The notes beneath the pieces were generated by a model. It had not been told where the DNA came from and ran no database searches. It saw only the letters and a list, made by a program, of their open reading frames with translations. The translations under genes and the position numbers were made by a program. A stretch of DNA of 64,000 nt from positions 1,178,001 through 1,242,000 of the forward strand of contig OZ250157.1 in assembly GCA_965237765.1 (NCBI GenBank), given 5' to 3'. How positions within the stretch are numbered: the first letter of the stretch is position 1; each line of letters starts with the position of its first letter. The stretch is from WTGJ01 sp965237765 (GTDB lineage: Bacteria > Chloroflexota > Anaerolineae > Aggregatilineales > Phototrophicaceae). Positions 1 through 9,348 of the stretch are shown here, piece by piece.

Positions 1-57
1 CTGTTCACGCCGACCGGTGAAGATTCGCTCTGGGTGATGCGGATTGTGGTGGAGTAA
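1..57 (+). CDS. 3' end of a membrane glycosyltransferase-like gene (cut by window edge)
   Basis: The first 18 codons and TAA stop of the window read LFTPTGEDSLWVMRIVVE. This nearly repeats the end of the protein finishing at 2039 (LLTPTGEDSLWVARIVVE), and the DNA is also nearly identical. It is therefore the tail of a tandem paralogue of that GT39-like protein, most of which lies upstream of the window. The tail belongs to the C-terminal beta-sandwich region, not the catalytic part. Confidence 0.7.
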   Translation: MFTPTGEDSLWVMRIVVE

Positions 58-68
58 GGTGGACGATT

Positions 69-899
69 ATGGTTTGTCAGGTCTGTGCCGCAGCCCAAGG
101 AGGGCGGCCCTTTTGGCCACGGCGGAACTGGTGGCTGGCGCTGCTGGCGATTCTGGTGCTGGCGGGGGCCTTGCGTTTCACCGGCTATGATTTTGGGCTG
201 CCCTATGTAGAACATGTTGGGGGTCGTGCCGACGAAGTTTTCTATTCGCTCGCCGCACGGCTGGTGATTGATACCGGCACGGCCAAATCGCTCGCTGGAC
301 ATCACTATCCACCCGGCATCATTGCCCTGAATTACCTTGCGTTGCGCTTGTTTCAGGACCCAGCGGACCCGCCCGCGATAGTAGTGGGAGGTTTGCGGCT
401 GCTCGCGATCGGCGTCAGTTTGGCAACAGTAGTCGTACTGGGGTTGCTGGGGTACCACGCAGGTGGTTCTTTGACGGGCTTAATCGGTGCGGGCATCTGG
501 TGCATAACACCGGTAATGGTGGAATACAGCCGCTACGCCACGGCGGATATCTACCACATATTCTTCGTGTCGCTGGCCGTGTGGCTGATGCTGGTGGGCA
601 CGTTGCACGCAAGATCCAGTATCACCACAGCAGCGATTTATATGCTGATGCTGGCCGTGGTTTTTAAATATGTGCCCCTTTTTATGGCACCGTTGCTGCT
701 GGTTGCGCCGCTGTATGCAGGACGGGTGAATCGGGGAGTTGTGCTTGGCAATATAGCGCGTTTCGCGCTTTTTTTCGCCTGGTTGCTACTGCTCACCCCG
801 TTACTGGAGGCTTTCCAAGGAGAGGAGGTCGGTCAAAGTGTGGCTAATGCCTGGACCCAAAATCACGTGGATGACTTTCGCTTTCCAGGTATAGCGTAA
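69..899 (+). CDS. GT39-like membrane glycosyltransferase, N-terminal part (split by in-frame stop)
   Basis: A 276-residue multispanning membrane protein. The first helix is near residues 20-40, and the periplasmic loop contains GRADEVFYSLAARLV followed by HYPPG, where GT39/ArnT-type enzymes keep their catalytic acidic residue and substrate loop. At least six hydrophobic segments follow. The family transfers sugars from lipid-phosphate donors on the outer face of the membrane. The frame ends at TAA (897-899), then reopens in the same frame at 900 and continues into the next entry, so the two together make one enzyme of about 650 residues. The stop is either a real nonsense mutation or a sequence error. 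Confidence 0.6.
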   Translation: MVCQVCAAAQGGRPFWPRRNWWLALLAILVLAGALRFTGYDFGLPYVEHVGGRADEVFYSLAARLVIDTGTAKSLAGHHYPPGIIALNYLALRLFQDPADPPAIVVGGLRLLAIGVSLATVVVLGLLGYHAGGSLTGLIGAGIWCITPVMVEYSRYATADIYHIFFVSLAVWLMLVGTLHARSSITTAAIYMLMLAVVFKYVPLFMAPLLLVAPLYAGRVNRGVVLGNIARFALFFAWLLLLTPLLEAFQGEEVGQSVANAWTQNHVDDFRFPGIA

Positions 900-920
900 G
901 TTTTCGCCGTATTTCAGAAC

Positions 921-2039
921 TTGCAGTTCGAATTACACTTGCTTGCCTTGTTGCCCGGTTGGTTGGGGCTCGTGCTCATCACCCGGAAGGGTGGAAAGAA
1001 TGACGCTTTCGCGCTGGCCTTGCTTGGCCTGAGCGCATTGGCTGGCTTGTTGGGTGTGAGCCTGTTTGACGAGCATTCTATACGATTCGTGCTTCCCTCC
1101 GTTAGTCTGCTGATTGTGCTGGCTGGGATGGGTTACGCGCTTTGGTGGCAATTCCTGCAGCGGCGGTTGTTCACTCGCCTATCTCCTCCGCGGCGCAAGC
1201 TAGTGGCTGCGGTCGCGCTGTTGGCATTGCTCGTCCTCAACCTACCCAACGTGTGGACGATACTGAATGATACACGGCAGTTGACCTTGCCTGACCGTCG
1301 CAACGATCTGGCTACCTGGGCCGATGGCAGTCTGCCTGCCAGTAAATACATCACCTATTACAAAAACCGCCGCACTCTCAACCGTGAATGGGGTGGTTAT
1401 GCGGGGGAAACCCGCTTTGATTACGCAGGGAATGTATTTTCCGCTACCACCATCGACGAATGGCGCGCGCAGGGGGTGCTCTTCGCCATCGTCCCGCACT
1501 TCCAATATAAACTCTGGCGGGAGGAAGGCACAGATGAATTCGTAACTGAGACGACGCTCCTCAAATCCTACCCTAAAGCGGACGAATATCGCGACCCGGG
1601 GATGGTCGTGTTGCTTTTACATCCCATCCAACAGACGGCCACGGGGCAGCTCGGCCCGATCCGCCTCATCGGCTACGAGCTGGCGGAGGGGAGCGCCCGC
1701 CCGGGCCAAACTTTCCCCTTCCACCTTTACTGGCAGGCCACGGCGTCCACCGCAGCGGATTACCAGGTCTTCAACCATTTGCTCGATGCGGAGGGTAACC
1801 TCGTCGCCCAAATCGATGGGCCACCCCTGCCGGATCCACTGCTGCGCCGCGGTACGAGCAACTGGAATGACCCCGAAGAGATCATCTACAGTCGCGAATA
1901 CGCGCTGGCTTTGCCGGAAGACCTGCCACCTGACGAATATACTATCGTCACCGGCTTTTATCGGCGCGACAGCGGGCAGCGCCTGCTCACGCCGACCGGC
2001 GAGGATTCGCTCTGGGTGGCGCGGATTGTGGTGGAGTGA
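921..2039 (+). CDS. GT39-like membrane glycosyltransferase, C-terminal part
   Basis: This is a 372-residue continuation of the preceding frame. Residues 1-110 hold several membrane helices. A soluble region follows, and from about residue 235 there is a beta-sandwich tail (QLGPIRLIGYEL, then FPFHLYWQA) of the type attached to many Chloroflexota glycosyltransferases. The listed start is a TTG with no convincing ribosome-binding site, and the frame is open upstream to codon 900, which argues that this is the second half of one gene and not an independent protein. The last 18 residues match the tail of the gene cut by the left window edge, so these enzymes are tandemly duplicated. Confidence 0.6.
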   Translation: MQFELHLLALLPGWLGLVLITRKGGKNDAFALALLGLSALAGLLGVSLFDEHSIRFVLPSVSLLIVLAGMGYALWWQFLQRRLFTRLSPPRRKLVAAVALLALLVLNLPNVWTILNDTRQLTLPDRRNDLATWADGSLPASKYITYYKNRRTLNREWGGYAGETRFDYAGNVFSATTIDEWRAQGVLFAIVPHFQYKLWREEGTDEFVTETTLLKSYPKADEYRDPGMVVLLLHPIQQTATGQLGPIRLIGYELAEGSARPGQTFPFHLYWQATASTAADYQVFNHLLDAEGNLVAQIDGPPLPDPLLRRGTSNWNDPEEIIYSREYALALPEDLPPDEYTIVTGFYRRDSGQRLLTPTGEDSLWVARIVVE

Positions 2040-2046
2040 GGGGAAG

Positions 2047-2385
2047 CTAGTCGCTTCGCCAGCGTTCACCGACCGCGCGCAATTGCCGCAGCAACTCGGC
2101 GCGCGTCTCTTCATCTTCTACAAAACCGGTGTGCTCGAAATAGGAGATCAGGGCGGCCAGGCGCTGTTGGTCGGCGACACGTTGCCGGTCGACGTCACGC
2201 CGCCGAAGTGAAAAACGCGAACGCCAGCGCGGCGGCAGGCGCTGGTGCTGCAGGATGTATTCCGCATCCTGGAAATAGCGCGTGATCGCCCCATGGGCGG
2301 CCCGGTTGTAGGCGCGCGCCGCCAGCGCCCCCAGCAGCGCCAAACCCAGCGTCAGGAAAATGACGAAGGGCAGCAATACGTCCAT
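2047..2385 (-). CDS. small single-pass membrane protein of unknown function
   Basis: A 112-residue protein with a hydrophobic N-terminus (LLPFVIFLTLGLALLGALAA, residues 4-23) followed by a charged, Arg-rich cytoplasmic tail with predicted helices. I do not recognise a family. The ATG at 2383-2385 lies 28 bases after the stop of the ATPase gene upstream, in the same direction, so it is probably the last gene of the transporter operon. It ends 7 bases from the convergent glycosyltransferase gene. Confidence 0.55.
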   Translation of the reverse strand: MDVLLPFVIFLTLGLALLGALAARAYNRAAHGAITRYFQDAEYILQHQRLPPRWRSRFSLRRRDVDRQRVADQQRLAALISYFEHTGFVEDEETRAELLRQLRAVGERWRSD

Positions 2386-2413
2386 TGGTTGAGGGCTTCG
2401 CCCGCCCCGTCGC

Positions 2414-3598
2414 CTAATTCGGCGCGGAGAGCGCGGGCGGCGAAGCGGCTGGCGGCGCGGACGGTTTGGCCCTCGCGCTCGTAGCCACGCCCGGTTTCGT
2501 TTTTGCGCCCATATCCACACCTTGCAATTCCAGCTCCTCCGAGAAGTGGCAGGCGCTGAAGTGATCGGGTCGGATCTCACGCCAGGGCGGCGACTCCCGC
2601 TGGCAGATCTCCTGCGCGTATTGGCAGCGCGGGTGGAAATAGCAGCCCGTCGGTGGGTTGGCCGGATTCGCCACCTCGCCCGGCAGGATGATTCGCTCCA
2701 TCTTGCGCCGCGGGTCGGCCATCGGGACAGCGGAAAGCAGCGCCTCCGTGTAGGGATGCTGCGGATGGTGGAAGAGCTCGCCCGCCGGCGCCAATTCCAC
2801 CAGGCGACCGACATACATCACGCCCACGCGGTCGGAAATGTGCTCCACCACCGATAGGTCATGCGCGATGAAAAGGTAGGTGAGGTGGAATTGCTGCTGT
2901 AAATCCTGCAGCAGGTTGAGGATTTGCGCCTGGATGGAGACATCGAGCGCGCTGACGGCTTCGTCGCAGACGATGAGGCGCGGGTTGGGGGCGAGCGAGC
3001 GGGCGATGCCGATGCGTTGCCGCTGCCCGCCGCTGAAGGCATGCGGGTAACGTTTGAGGTGCTGCACCTCGAGGCCAACGACGCCCATCAGCTCCTTCAC
3101 GCGCTCGTTCAGCGCTTCGCCGCTCGCCAGTTGATTCTCGCGCAGCGGCTCAGCGATGATATCCAGCACCGTCATGCGCGGGTCGAGGGAGGAATAGGGG
3201 TCCTGGAAGATCATATGGAAATGACGGCGGACGCTGCGCAATTCCTGGCGCGGGAGCGTGGCGAGATCCACCGTCCGCGCGGGGGCGCCGCCATCCTCAC
3301 CCGCGGGGATTTGCAGCAGGATTTCGCCCGCCGTCGGCGCGAAGGCGCGCACGATGCAACGGCCCAGGGTCGTCTTGCCGCAGCCGCTCTCGCCAACCAG
3401 CCCGAACGTTTCTCCTTCGTAAATGGAGAAGCTGACGTCATCGACCGCTTTGACATAGCCAGCGACGCGGCGCAGGAAACCGCGCTCGATGGGGAAGTAT
3501 TTCTTGAGGTTGCGCACCTTGAGCAGCGGGCGGCTGGCCTTTGCTGGCGCAGAGAATCGGTCGTTTCCTTCGAAAACTGCGGGCGCGGGCTCAGGCAT
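2414..3598 (-). CDS. peptide/oligosaccharide ABC transporter ATPase, OppF/DppF type
   Basis: This 394-residue ATPase energises an Opp/Dpp-family importer. It has Walker A GESGCGKTT (residues 69-77), the ABC signature FSGGQRQR (188-195), Walker B with D212-E213, and the C-terminal OppC/DppF-type extension with a Cys cluster (CYFHPRC...C...C) that follows NPANPPTG in this family. A low-complexity Ala/Pro/Lys tail follows. Its ATG overlaps the stop of the OppD-type gene by 8 bases, which implies translational coupling. Opp/Dpp systems carry oligosaccharides as well as peptides, and the local context favours sugars. Confidence 0.9.
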   Translation of the reverse strand: MPEPAPAVFEGNDRFSAPAKASRPLLKVRNLKKYFPIERGFLRRVAGYVKAVDDVSFSIYEGETFGLVGESGCGKTTLGRCIVRAFAPTAGEILLQIPAGEDGGAPARTVDLATLPRQELRSVRRHFHMIFQDPYSSLDPRMTVLDIIAEPLRENQLASGEALNERVKELMGVVGLEVQHLKRYPHAFSGGQRQRIGIARSLAPNPRLIVCDEAVSALDVSIQAQILNLLQDLQQQFHLTYLFIAHDLSVVEHISDRVGVMYVGRLVELAPAGELFHHPQHPYTEALLSAVPMADPRRKMERIILPGEVANPANPPTGCYFHPRCQYAQEICQRESPPWREIRPDHFSACHFSEELELQGVDMGAKTKPGVATSARAKPSAPPAASPPALSAPN

Positions 3599-4646
3599 AG
3601 GCAGGCGCCTCCTGGTCTTCCTGAACGTCGCTCGCTTCCACAGCGTCCGAGTGCAGGTAGCAGCGCACGTGGTGACCGGGGCTCACTTCCACGAAGGCGG
3701 GCACGGCCGCGTCGCAGGTGCCGGCCATGAACTCATCGCAACGGGAGCCGAAGCCGCATTCCGGCCGCAGGTCCAGCGGGATGGGCACGGTGCCGCGGAT
3801 CGCATCCAGCCGTTCGCCGGCGACCTTGCCGAGCCGTGGGATGCTCCGCAGCAGCCGTTGCGTATAGGGATGCAGCGGGTTCTCGAAGAGCTCGATGGTT
3901 TCCGCGCGCTCCACCACTCGCCCGAGGTACATCACGTTCACGACGTCGGCGATTTCAGCGATGACGCCCAGGTCATGGGTGATGTACATCACGGCCATGC
4001 CGAAGCGCTCCTGCAGGGATTGCATCAAGTCCAGGATTTGCGCCTGGACGGTGACATCGAGCGCGGTTGTCGGCTCGTCGGCGATGAGCAGCTTGGGGTC
4101 GCAAGAGAGGGCCATGGCGATCATGGCGCGCTGGCGCATGCCGCCGCTGAGCAGGTGGGGGTATTCATCGAAGCGTTGGCGCGGGTTGGAGATGCCGACC
4201 TGATCGATCATTTCCAGCGCCGATGCGCGGGCAGCGCGCGAGTTTTCGCGCTTGTGCAGGCGGATGGCCTCCACGATTTGGGAGCCGATGGTATGGACGG
4301 GCGAGAGGCTGGTCATCGGTTCTTGGAAGATCATGGAGATCTCGCGGCCGCGGATGGCGCGGATGGCCGGGCCGCGGTCGCCCAATTGCGCGAGGTCGAC
4401 GACGTCTTCCGGGCCGCGGCGGTAGAGCATTTCGCCGGCGACGATGCGCCCGGGCACGGGCACGATGCGCAGGATGGATTGCGCGGTTACGCTCTTGCCA
4501 GAGCCGGATTCGCCGATGATGCCGACGGTCTGGCGCGCGTCGATGCGAAAATCGACGCCATCGACCGCCTTGAGCGTGCCTTCATCGAGTTGGAAGTGGG
4601 TACGCAGCCCGCGCACGGAGAGAACGCAATTGGCGGGGAGTTCCAA
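3591..4646 (-). CDS. peptide/oligosaccharide ABC transporter ATPase, OppD/DppD type
   Basis: A 351-residue ATPase with Walker A GESGSGKS (residues 45-52), signature LSGGMRQR (166-173), Walker B LLIADE (186-191) and the family's C-terminal Cys-rich tail (ECGFGSRCDEF...C). It pairs with the OppF-type gene it overlaps. The permeases that would complete the importer lie about 24 kb away (28610-30773), under a promoter that may share an operator with this one. Just upstream (4681-4709) is a TTGTAG-17-TACAAT promoter overlapping the palindrome ATTGTAGACAAT. Confidence 0.9.
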   Translation of the reverse strand: MELPANCVLSVRGLRTHFQLDEGTLKAVDGVDFRIDARQTVGIIGESGSGKSVTAQSILRIVPVPGRIVAGEMLYRRGPEDVVDLAQLGDRGPAIRAIRGREISMIFQEPMTSLSPVHTIGSQIVEAIRLHKRENSRAARASALEMIDQVGISNPRQRFDEYPHLLSGGMRQRAMIAMALSCDPKLLIADEPTTALDVTVQAQILDLMQSLQERFGMAVMYITHDLGVIAEIADVVNVMYLGRVVERAETIELFENPLHPYTQRLLRSIPRLGKVAGERLDAIRGTVPIPLDLRPECGFGSRCDEFMAGTCDAAVPAFVEVSPGHHVRCYLHSDAVEASDVQEDQEAPAYA

Positions 4647-4680
4647 GGCGCGCCGCCTTTCGGTCAGTTAACTCGCAGCG

Positions 4681-4709
4681 ATTGTAGACAATTCACAACG
4701 ATTCTACAA
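4681..4709 (-). promoter_or_regulatory. promoter with candidate GntR/FCD operator upstream of the OppD-type gene
   Basis: Read leftward, a -35 box TTGTAG (4709-4704) and a -10 box TACAAT (4686-4681) are separated by exactly 17 bases. The -10 box is half of the perfect palindrome ATTGT-AG-ACAAT (4681-4692). The same extended word (TTGTGAATTGTCTACAAT) recurs at 6953-6970. TTGT(N)nACAA half-sites are typical of FadR/FCD-type GntR regulators; one is encoded at 27966-28574. Confidence 0.7.
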
Positions 4710-4790
4710 GCGGCCGCGCATTGATGCGGCGGTGATGGCTGCACAACCCTGCGAGGAATCGGACCGTCGATCGCGATGGGGCTTTGCAAA

Positions 4791-4820
4791 CGATGGCCCG
4801 GAACTGCGCCCGGGCCATCG
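4791..4820 (-). terminator. strong stem-loop after the solute-binding gene
   Basis: A perfect 11-bp stem (CGATGGCCCGG 4791-4801 with CCGGGCCATCG 4810-4820) and an 8-base loop, 92 bases past the stop of the solute-binding gene. Leftward it is followed only by a weak T run (TTTGC), so it may stabilise the upstream mRNA or terminate partially before the ATPase genes. Confidence 0.6.
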
Positions 4821-4911
4821 ATTCGTTATTTCGCTTTCTCGCGATCCCGCATTAAATATCGCACGCGGAACGCGTCATTCTGTGCGGAAGGTATCACTCC
4901 GCGCGGAAGGG

Positions 4912-6918
4912 TTACTCCGCCAGCCCATAGCTCCATTGTTCGGGCGCGAAGATGACCCACTGGCGGTAGCTGAAGCTCCAGAAGCCCTCGGTGTCATCCG
5001 GCGGCGTGTTGCGCAGGTCGACATCGAAGAGCAGCGGCTGTGGCGGGCGTTGCACCGTGCCGATCTGGTAGAGGCCGCCGAAGGTCGCGTTGTGGAATTC
5101 CTTGCCCAGCTCGAGGTAGCTATCCGAGCCATAGGGTTGCTGCAGCCAGAGTTCGCTCAGCTCCCAGATCGCCTGGATATCCGCGGGCGGTTCGATGCCG
5201 CTCTCGCCACCGGAGCGGATCCAGTTCCACCAGCCCACGGAGCCGGCGCGGGCGCCCCAATTGGGACGGATATTCGTCACGGCGCCGCTGAATTCGCCAA
5301 TATCGACGATATCCAGCCCCCAGCCGGCGATATCATGCAGGCCGCTGTTGCGCAGCTCGTTATAGACAGCGCGCTCGATCAGCTTGAGTTGGGCGTTCAC
5401 GCCGACATCCTGCCAGTAGGAGACTACCAGCTCGGCGATCTGCCCCCAGGCTTCTTCGGGGACGGCGACTTGCATGTTGATGAAGAGCTCTTCGCCATTC
5501 GGTAGCAGGCGCCAGCCGGCGCTGTCGCGCTCGGAAAGACCGGCTTCATCCAGCAGCTGATTAGCCATATCGGGGTCGTATTGGGCGAAGTTTTCGGCCA
5601 TCCAGGACTCGTAGAAGGCGGAATCGGGCGTCGGCGCGGATTGCGAGGGCGTCGCCAGCCCGAAGTAGATGAGCTCGTTGATTTCCTCGCGGTCGATGGC
5701 GACAGACATGGCCTGGCGGAAGCGGACATCCTGGAAGACGGCGCGCATCGCCTCGTTGGGGTGGGTGAGGTTGAACATCATGCTGTATTCGTTGCCGCGG
5801 TTGTAGGTAACCAGGGCGACGCGGTAGCCGCCGACCTCGGCGCTATCGACGTAGGTCGGGTAGCTGAGCAGTTTGCCCCAGCCGAAGTGGCTGAATTCGC
5901 CGGCGATGGCCTTCAGGTCCTGCACTTCGAGGTTCTCGACGAGGATGCGGCGCAGGCCATCGGTATAGGGCAGCTGGTTGCCGGCCGTATCCACTTTGTG
6001 GAAGTAGGGATTGCGCTCGAAATACTTGTTGCCGAAGCTGTCTTCGCTGGCGAAGACGTAGGTGTTCAGCGTCGGCGAATAGGGGTCGGTATTGGTGGCG
6101 GTGGTGCCGGTGTTGAGGTAGGGGCGGAGGCGGGCGTTGATGAGCTGCACCCAATCTTCAAAGCCTGCCTCGGCGGCCAGCTCGTTGGCGTCCGGATTGT
6201 AATCGATATGGAATTGCTTGAAGTAATGGGCCGGGCGGTGGCCGCGGTCGCGCGGGTTGCTGGCCATGCGCACGATCATCGCGGGGTGGGGGATGGCGAA
6301 GGTATAGCGCAGGGTGGTCTCGTCGATGATCTCCAGCACTGGTTTTTCGCCGCCGGGTCTCCATTCACCGGAGACGCGGGCGGTGATCTCCTCGTTGTAG
6401 AGGATGTCATCGAGCCAGAAGCGGAAGTCTTCGGTGGTGAAGGGCTCGCCATCGGACCAGCGATGACCCTCGCGCAGGTGGATGGTCAGCTGCGTCTGAT
6501 CTTCGCTCAGCTCGTAGCCGCGGGCGACGTTGGGGATGATGCTCTGCAGGTCGGTGTCGATGGTGAAGAGTTTCTGCATGAGCATTTCGGAGACGTCCCA
6601 ACCGCAGCAGTTGGGGCTGGTGGTTGGGCCGGCCAGCTCGCCGCCATAGACGCCGATGCCTTCCAGCGGGTCGAGGACAGCCGGCTCGGCGGGCAAACGC
6701 TCGGCGACAGGCGGCAGCTCGCCGGCGGCGACGCGCTCGGCCAGCATGGGCGCTTCGTTATAGGTCATGATGTCTGCGCCACCGGCGGCCACCCAATCGG
6801 CGACGCTGGCGTATTGTTGCGGGTAGACCTTCATACCGTCGTCCTGCGCGCCGACCAGGCCGACGAGGGCCAGGCTCAACGTCAGGATGATGACAAAGGA
6901 CAGGCGAATGCGTTGCAT
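4912..6918 (-). CDS. extracellular solute-binding protein, family 5 (Opp/Dpp type)
   Basis: A 668-residue periplasmic or extracellular binding protein. The start at 6918 is chosen because it follows a GAGAGGGAATC ribosome-binding site and opens a Sec signal peptide (MQRIRLSFVIILTLSLALVG, cleavage near GAQ-DD). The body has family-5 features such as LTIHLREGHRWSDGEPFTTEDF (the HLR...W.DG..FT..D region) near residues 165-185 and the later R..Q/A(I/M)D(R/K) region. It is clearly paralogous to the protein at 33672-35660, sharing the opening (YPQQYA, DWVAAGGADI) and ending (DVDLRNTPP, then RQWV). It heads a leftward cluster with two ATPases and has its own copy of the shared promoter/operator. Confidence 0.88.
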   Translation of the reverse strand: MQRIRLSFVIILTLSLALVGLVGAQDDGMKVYPQQYASVADWVAAGGADIMTYNEAPMLAERVAAGELPPVAERLPAEPAVLDPLEGIGVYGGELAGPTTSPNCCGWDVSEMLMQKLFTIDTDLQSIIPNVARGYELSEDQTQLTIHLREGHRWSDGEPFTTEDFRFWLDDILYNEEITARVSGEWRPGGEKPVLEIIDETTLRYTFAIPHPAMIVRMASNPRDRGHRPAHYFKQFHIDYNPDANELAAEAGFEDWVQLINARLRPYLNTGTTATNTDPYSPTLNTYVFASEDSFGNKYFERNPYFHKVDTAGNQLPYTDGLRRILVENLEVQDLKAIAGEFSHFGWGKLLSYPTYVDSAEVGGYRVALVTYNRGNEYSMMFNLTHPNEAMRAVFQDVRFRQAMSVAIDREEINELIYFGLATPSQSAPTPDSAFYESWMAENFAQYDPDMANQLLDEAGLSERDSAGWRLLPNGEELFINMQVAVPEEAWGQIAELVVSYWQDVGVNAQLKLIERAVYNELRNSGLHDIAGWGLDIVDIGEFSGAVTNIRPNWGARAGSVGWWNWIRSGGESGIEPPADIQAIWELSELWLQQPYGSDSYLELGKEFHNATFGGLYQIGTVQRPPQPLLFDVDLRNTPPDDTEGFWSFSYRQWVIFAPEQWSYGLAE

Positions 6919-6952
6919 GTGATTCCCTCTCGAACTATTTTCTGCCGCCGCG

Positions 6953-6981
6953 ATTGTAGACAATTCACAACGACTGCGCAA
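6953..6981 (-). promoter_or_regulatory. promoter with candidate GntR/FCD operator upstream of solute-binding gene 1
   Basis: Leftward -35 TTGCGC (6981-6976), 17-base spacer, -10 TACAAT (6958-6953). The palindrome ATTGTAGACAAT occupies 6953-6964. Sequence and spacing match the site at 4681, so the two promoters should respond to the same regulator. Confidence 0.7.
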
Positions 6982-7040
6982 GCGCCCGACGGCGCTGGAG
7001 AGGGGGTAGGGTATGTGATTGGCGGGGTTGAGGATCAGCC

Positions 7041-7148
7041 GTCTTACGGCGTCTTACGGCTGCGAAGTGCCAGCTCGCGCCGCGAAGTGCCAGGCGATAA
7101 AGGACATCGCACGCGCGTCTTACGGCCGCATAGTGCCGGCACGCGCGT
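7041..7148. repeat. interspersed palindrome-cored repeat cluster (degenerate)
   Basis: Partial copies of the 30-bp repeat (unit GCGCGTGCCGGCACTTCGCG plus GCCGTAAGAA) in reverse orientation. The order CTTACGG, CGTCTTACGGCTGCGAAGTG, CCAG, CGCGCCGCGAAGTGCCAG is the same compound arrangement found inside guaA (55671-55770) and at 60737-60834. The second half is degraded. Confidence 0.75.
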
Positions 7149-7553
7149 ATTTGCGACGAGTTGTTCGGCGAGCGATGGGCGCTGAGGGAGTGGCGGGCGG
7201 GATACTAGCAAAATAGCGAATGGCGAAACGGTCCCCGCGGACTGGCTTTTGCCACTCGCGCTCATCCGGATTTGTGATCGCCTGGATGATATAATCGTGG
7301 AAATCCGCCAACTCCCGATGTCGTTTCAGGATGTGCGTTTCCCATTGCCCGCGCGATAGTAGATATCCACGCCGTCCGGGTCAGTAGCGATGCGCAGGGG
7401 CTGGTGCGGCGGCGCCTGCGATAGGCGTTCCCAGAAATCGCTCACGGTATGGGGTGTTGCCTTCCTTCGGCTGGCGGCGCGACGATACGCTGCTGCTGCC
7501 ATGAGAATTGACTGATGCCAATCTGCATAACTCCCTACCGCCGCAACAGGCAA
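7120..7553 (-). pseudogene. frameshifted small gene, possibly nuclease/toxin-like
   Basis: Two leftward frames seem to form one small protein. The first runs to IATDPDGVDIYYRAGNGKR and then shifts into HILKRHRELADFHDYIIQA followed by ITNPDE. The HILKRHPEL..(10-15)..I..PDE pattern is seen in small phage-derived nuclease-like or toxin-like proteins, but I cannot assign the family firmly. The 3' end runs into the repeat cluster at 7041-7148, which appears to have replaced the original C-terminus. The rest of 7019-7590 holds nothing else I can support. Confidence 0.3.
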
Positions 7554-7589
7554 GGTCTCGCCCGCTTGCCACAGGGTTGTAGCAGCGCG

Positions 7590-9337
7590 CTAATCCCCCA
7601 CACGTTTTGCGGTAACATAATAGGCGCCGCGGGTGTGGCGCTCGTTGATGGGGCCGGCATCGGTGAGCCAGGTCTGCAGGCGGGCGCGGCCAGCCGGCAA
7701 GCGCAACCGGAAGCGCGCCGCTGTCTCCTGTGGTGATAGCGTTGTCGCGGCTTCCCGCTTACCGCCGAGCGAATGCATCTCGATATGAATCCGCGCCAGC
7801 CACGCCCCCAGCGGACGCCCCAACGCCAGCGGGTAGGCGCTGAGCGCGAAGGTATATTCGCCGGCGCGGCGGATTTCTACTTCCCAATCGCCGTTCGCTT
7901 TGTGGAATTCGGGTTGGCCGATCCATTCCTGGCGCCAGGGAAAGCGCCCTTTAGTCGTCGGGCGCCAATCGCGCGCGGAGAGGGTGGTCGGGTTCTCTTC
8001 GGGCGCGCCTAGGTAAAGGGGGACGACGTCAACATAGGCTTCGCGCAGCGAATCCCAAAAGTTGGCATAGACGGCGCGCAACTGGGCGACGGTAGCGGGG
8101 AATTCGGCCGCGACATCGCGTTCCTGCCCCGGGTCGGCGGCCATATCGTAGAGCTCGCGGCCGTTCACCAGGCGCCAGCGGTCGGTGATCGCGGCGCAGT
8201 GGTGCCAGGGCCGGGCTGGTTCGGCTGCAGCTGCGAGAAGAGTGTGCGCGGCGGGATGGGCGGCGCGGAGCTGGCCAGGTAAGGCGAGAGGTCCAGCCCA
8301 TCGAACGCGACAGCCGGCGGCGCAGCCAGGCCGCAGAGGGCCAGGATCGTCGGCATGAGGTCGATATGCGCCGTAACCTGGCGGATCTGACAACCGGCCG
8401 GGAGGCGGCCGGGCCAGCGCAAGAAGCAATTCACGCGATGGCCGCCGTCATAGACGCTGCCCTTTTTGCCGCGCATGCCGGCGTTGAAGCCGCGGCCGCT
8501 CTGAGGTTCTTGCGGCCGCGAAAGGCGTTCCTGCGGATCGCGGGCACGCGCGTCGTAACCGGCGGCGGTGCCGTGGTCGGAAGTGAAAATGGTGAGCGTG
8601 CGTTGGTCCATCCCGCCAGCGCGCAGATCGGCGAAGAGGCGGCCCAGGTTCTCGTCGAAATTGGCGATCATGCCATAAAAGCTGGCGCGCGGCTCCTCGA
8701 TGCCCAGGGCGCGGTAGGGGGCGATGTATGATTCGGGCGCGCGGAAGGGGCTGTGCATCGCGTTGGGGGCCAGGTAGATGAAGGCGGGCGCGCCCAGCGC
8801 TTCGCTTTCCGCCAGGAAGCGGCGCGCCTCATTGAAGAAGACATCGGTGCAATAGCCAGCGTAGCGTTGCGGTTGGCCGTTGTGGAAATAGGTATCGTCG
8901 AAATAGTCGTTGCCCCAGGCATCGGGTAGCTCGCCGACGCCGCCGCCACGGTGGCAGACGACTTCCTGGAAACCGCGGAATCTAGGCGCGTAGGGGAAAT
9001 TATCGCCCAGGTGCCATTTGCCGAACATGCCGGTGCGATAGCCGGCAGTCGAGTCGGGCGCAAAGCAATCGGCCAGAGTAATAGCGCGCGCGTCCAGCAG
9101 GTGCCGCCCCTGCGTCACATGCCAGACGCCGCCGCGCGCGGCATAGCGGCCGGTCATCAAGGCGGCGCGCGAGGGGGAGCAGAGCGGGTCCGTGTGGTGG
9201 TTGTCCAACTGGGTGCTGGCGCGGGCCATGGCGTCCAGGTGAGGGGTTTGCAGGTCCGGGTTGCCGTGGCAGGCGATATCACCGTAGCCCTGGTCGTCGG
9301 TGCAGATGAGGATGACGTGGGGGTGGGTGGGGGGCAT
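7590..9337 (-). pseudogene. type I sulfatase, one frameshift
   Basis: An arylsulfatase-like protein that hydrolyses sulfate esters. It starts ATG at 9337 (MPPTHPHVILICTDDQGYGD), with metal-binding DD at 14-15 and the formylglycine motif LCSPSRAALMTGR (Cys53). GKWHLGD and an HG..D-type second metal site (TSDHGT) follow. Near 8215-8225 the frame shifts by one base: NQPG continues as ARPWHHCAAITDRWRLV in the other frame, down to the stop at 7590. Total length (~580 residues) and the C-terminal beta-rich extension match the sulfatase at 52074-53999. A repeat variant is inserted at 8506-8555. It is functional only if the shift is a sequence error. Confidence 0.75.
8506..8555. repeat. repeat variant B inserted in a sulfatase gene
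   Basis: In the coding (minus) sense it reads GCGCGTGCCCGCGATCCGCA then GGAACGCCTTTCGCGGCCGC and AAGAA. It encodes ARARDPQERLSRPQE between GYD and GRGFNAGMRGKKG. It has the outer arms of the 30-bp unit but a different core (GCGATCCGCAGGA-CGC). The same core occurs at 23404-23457. Confidence 0.65.
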
Positions 9338-9348
9338 GGCTCTGCCGT

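Noticed and set aside
4732..4911. A small gene between the solute-binding protein and ATPase genes
   Set aside because: The sequence is dominated by a strong stem-loop; the short frames lack ribosome-binding sites and recognisable content.
5581..7185. A long plus-strand frame rich in Gly, Val and Asp
   Set aside because: It lies opposite the solute-binding protein gene, which has a signal peptide, ribosome-binding site and family motifs.
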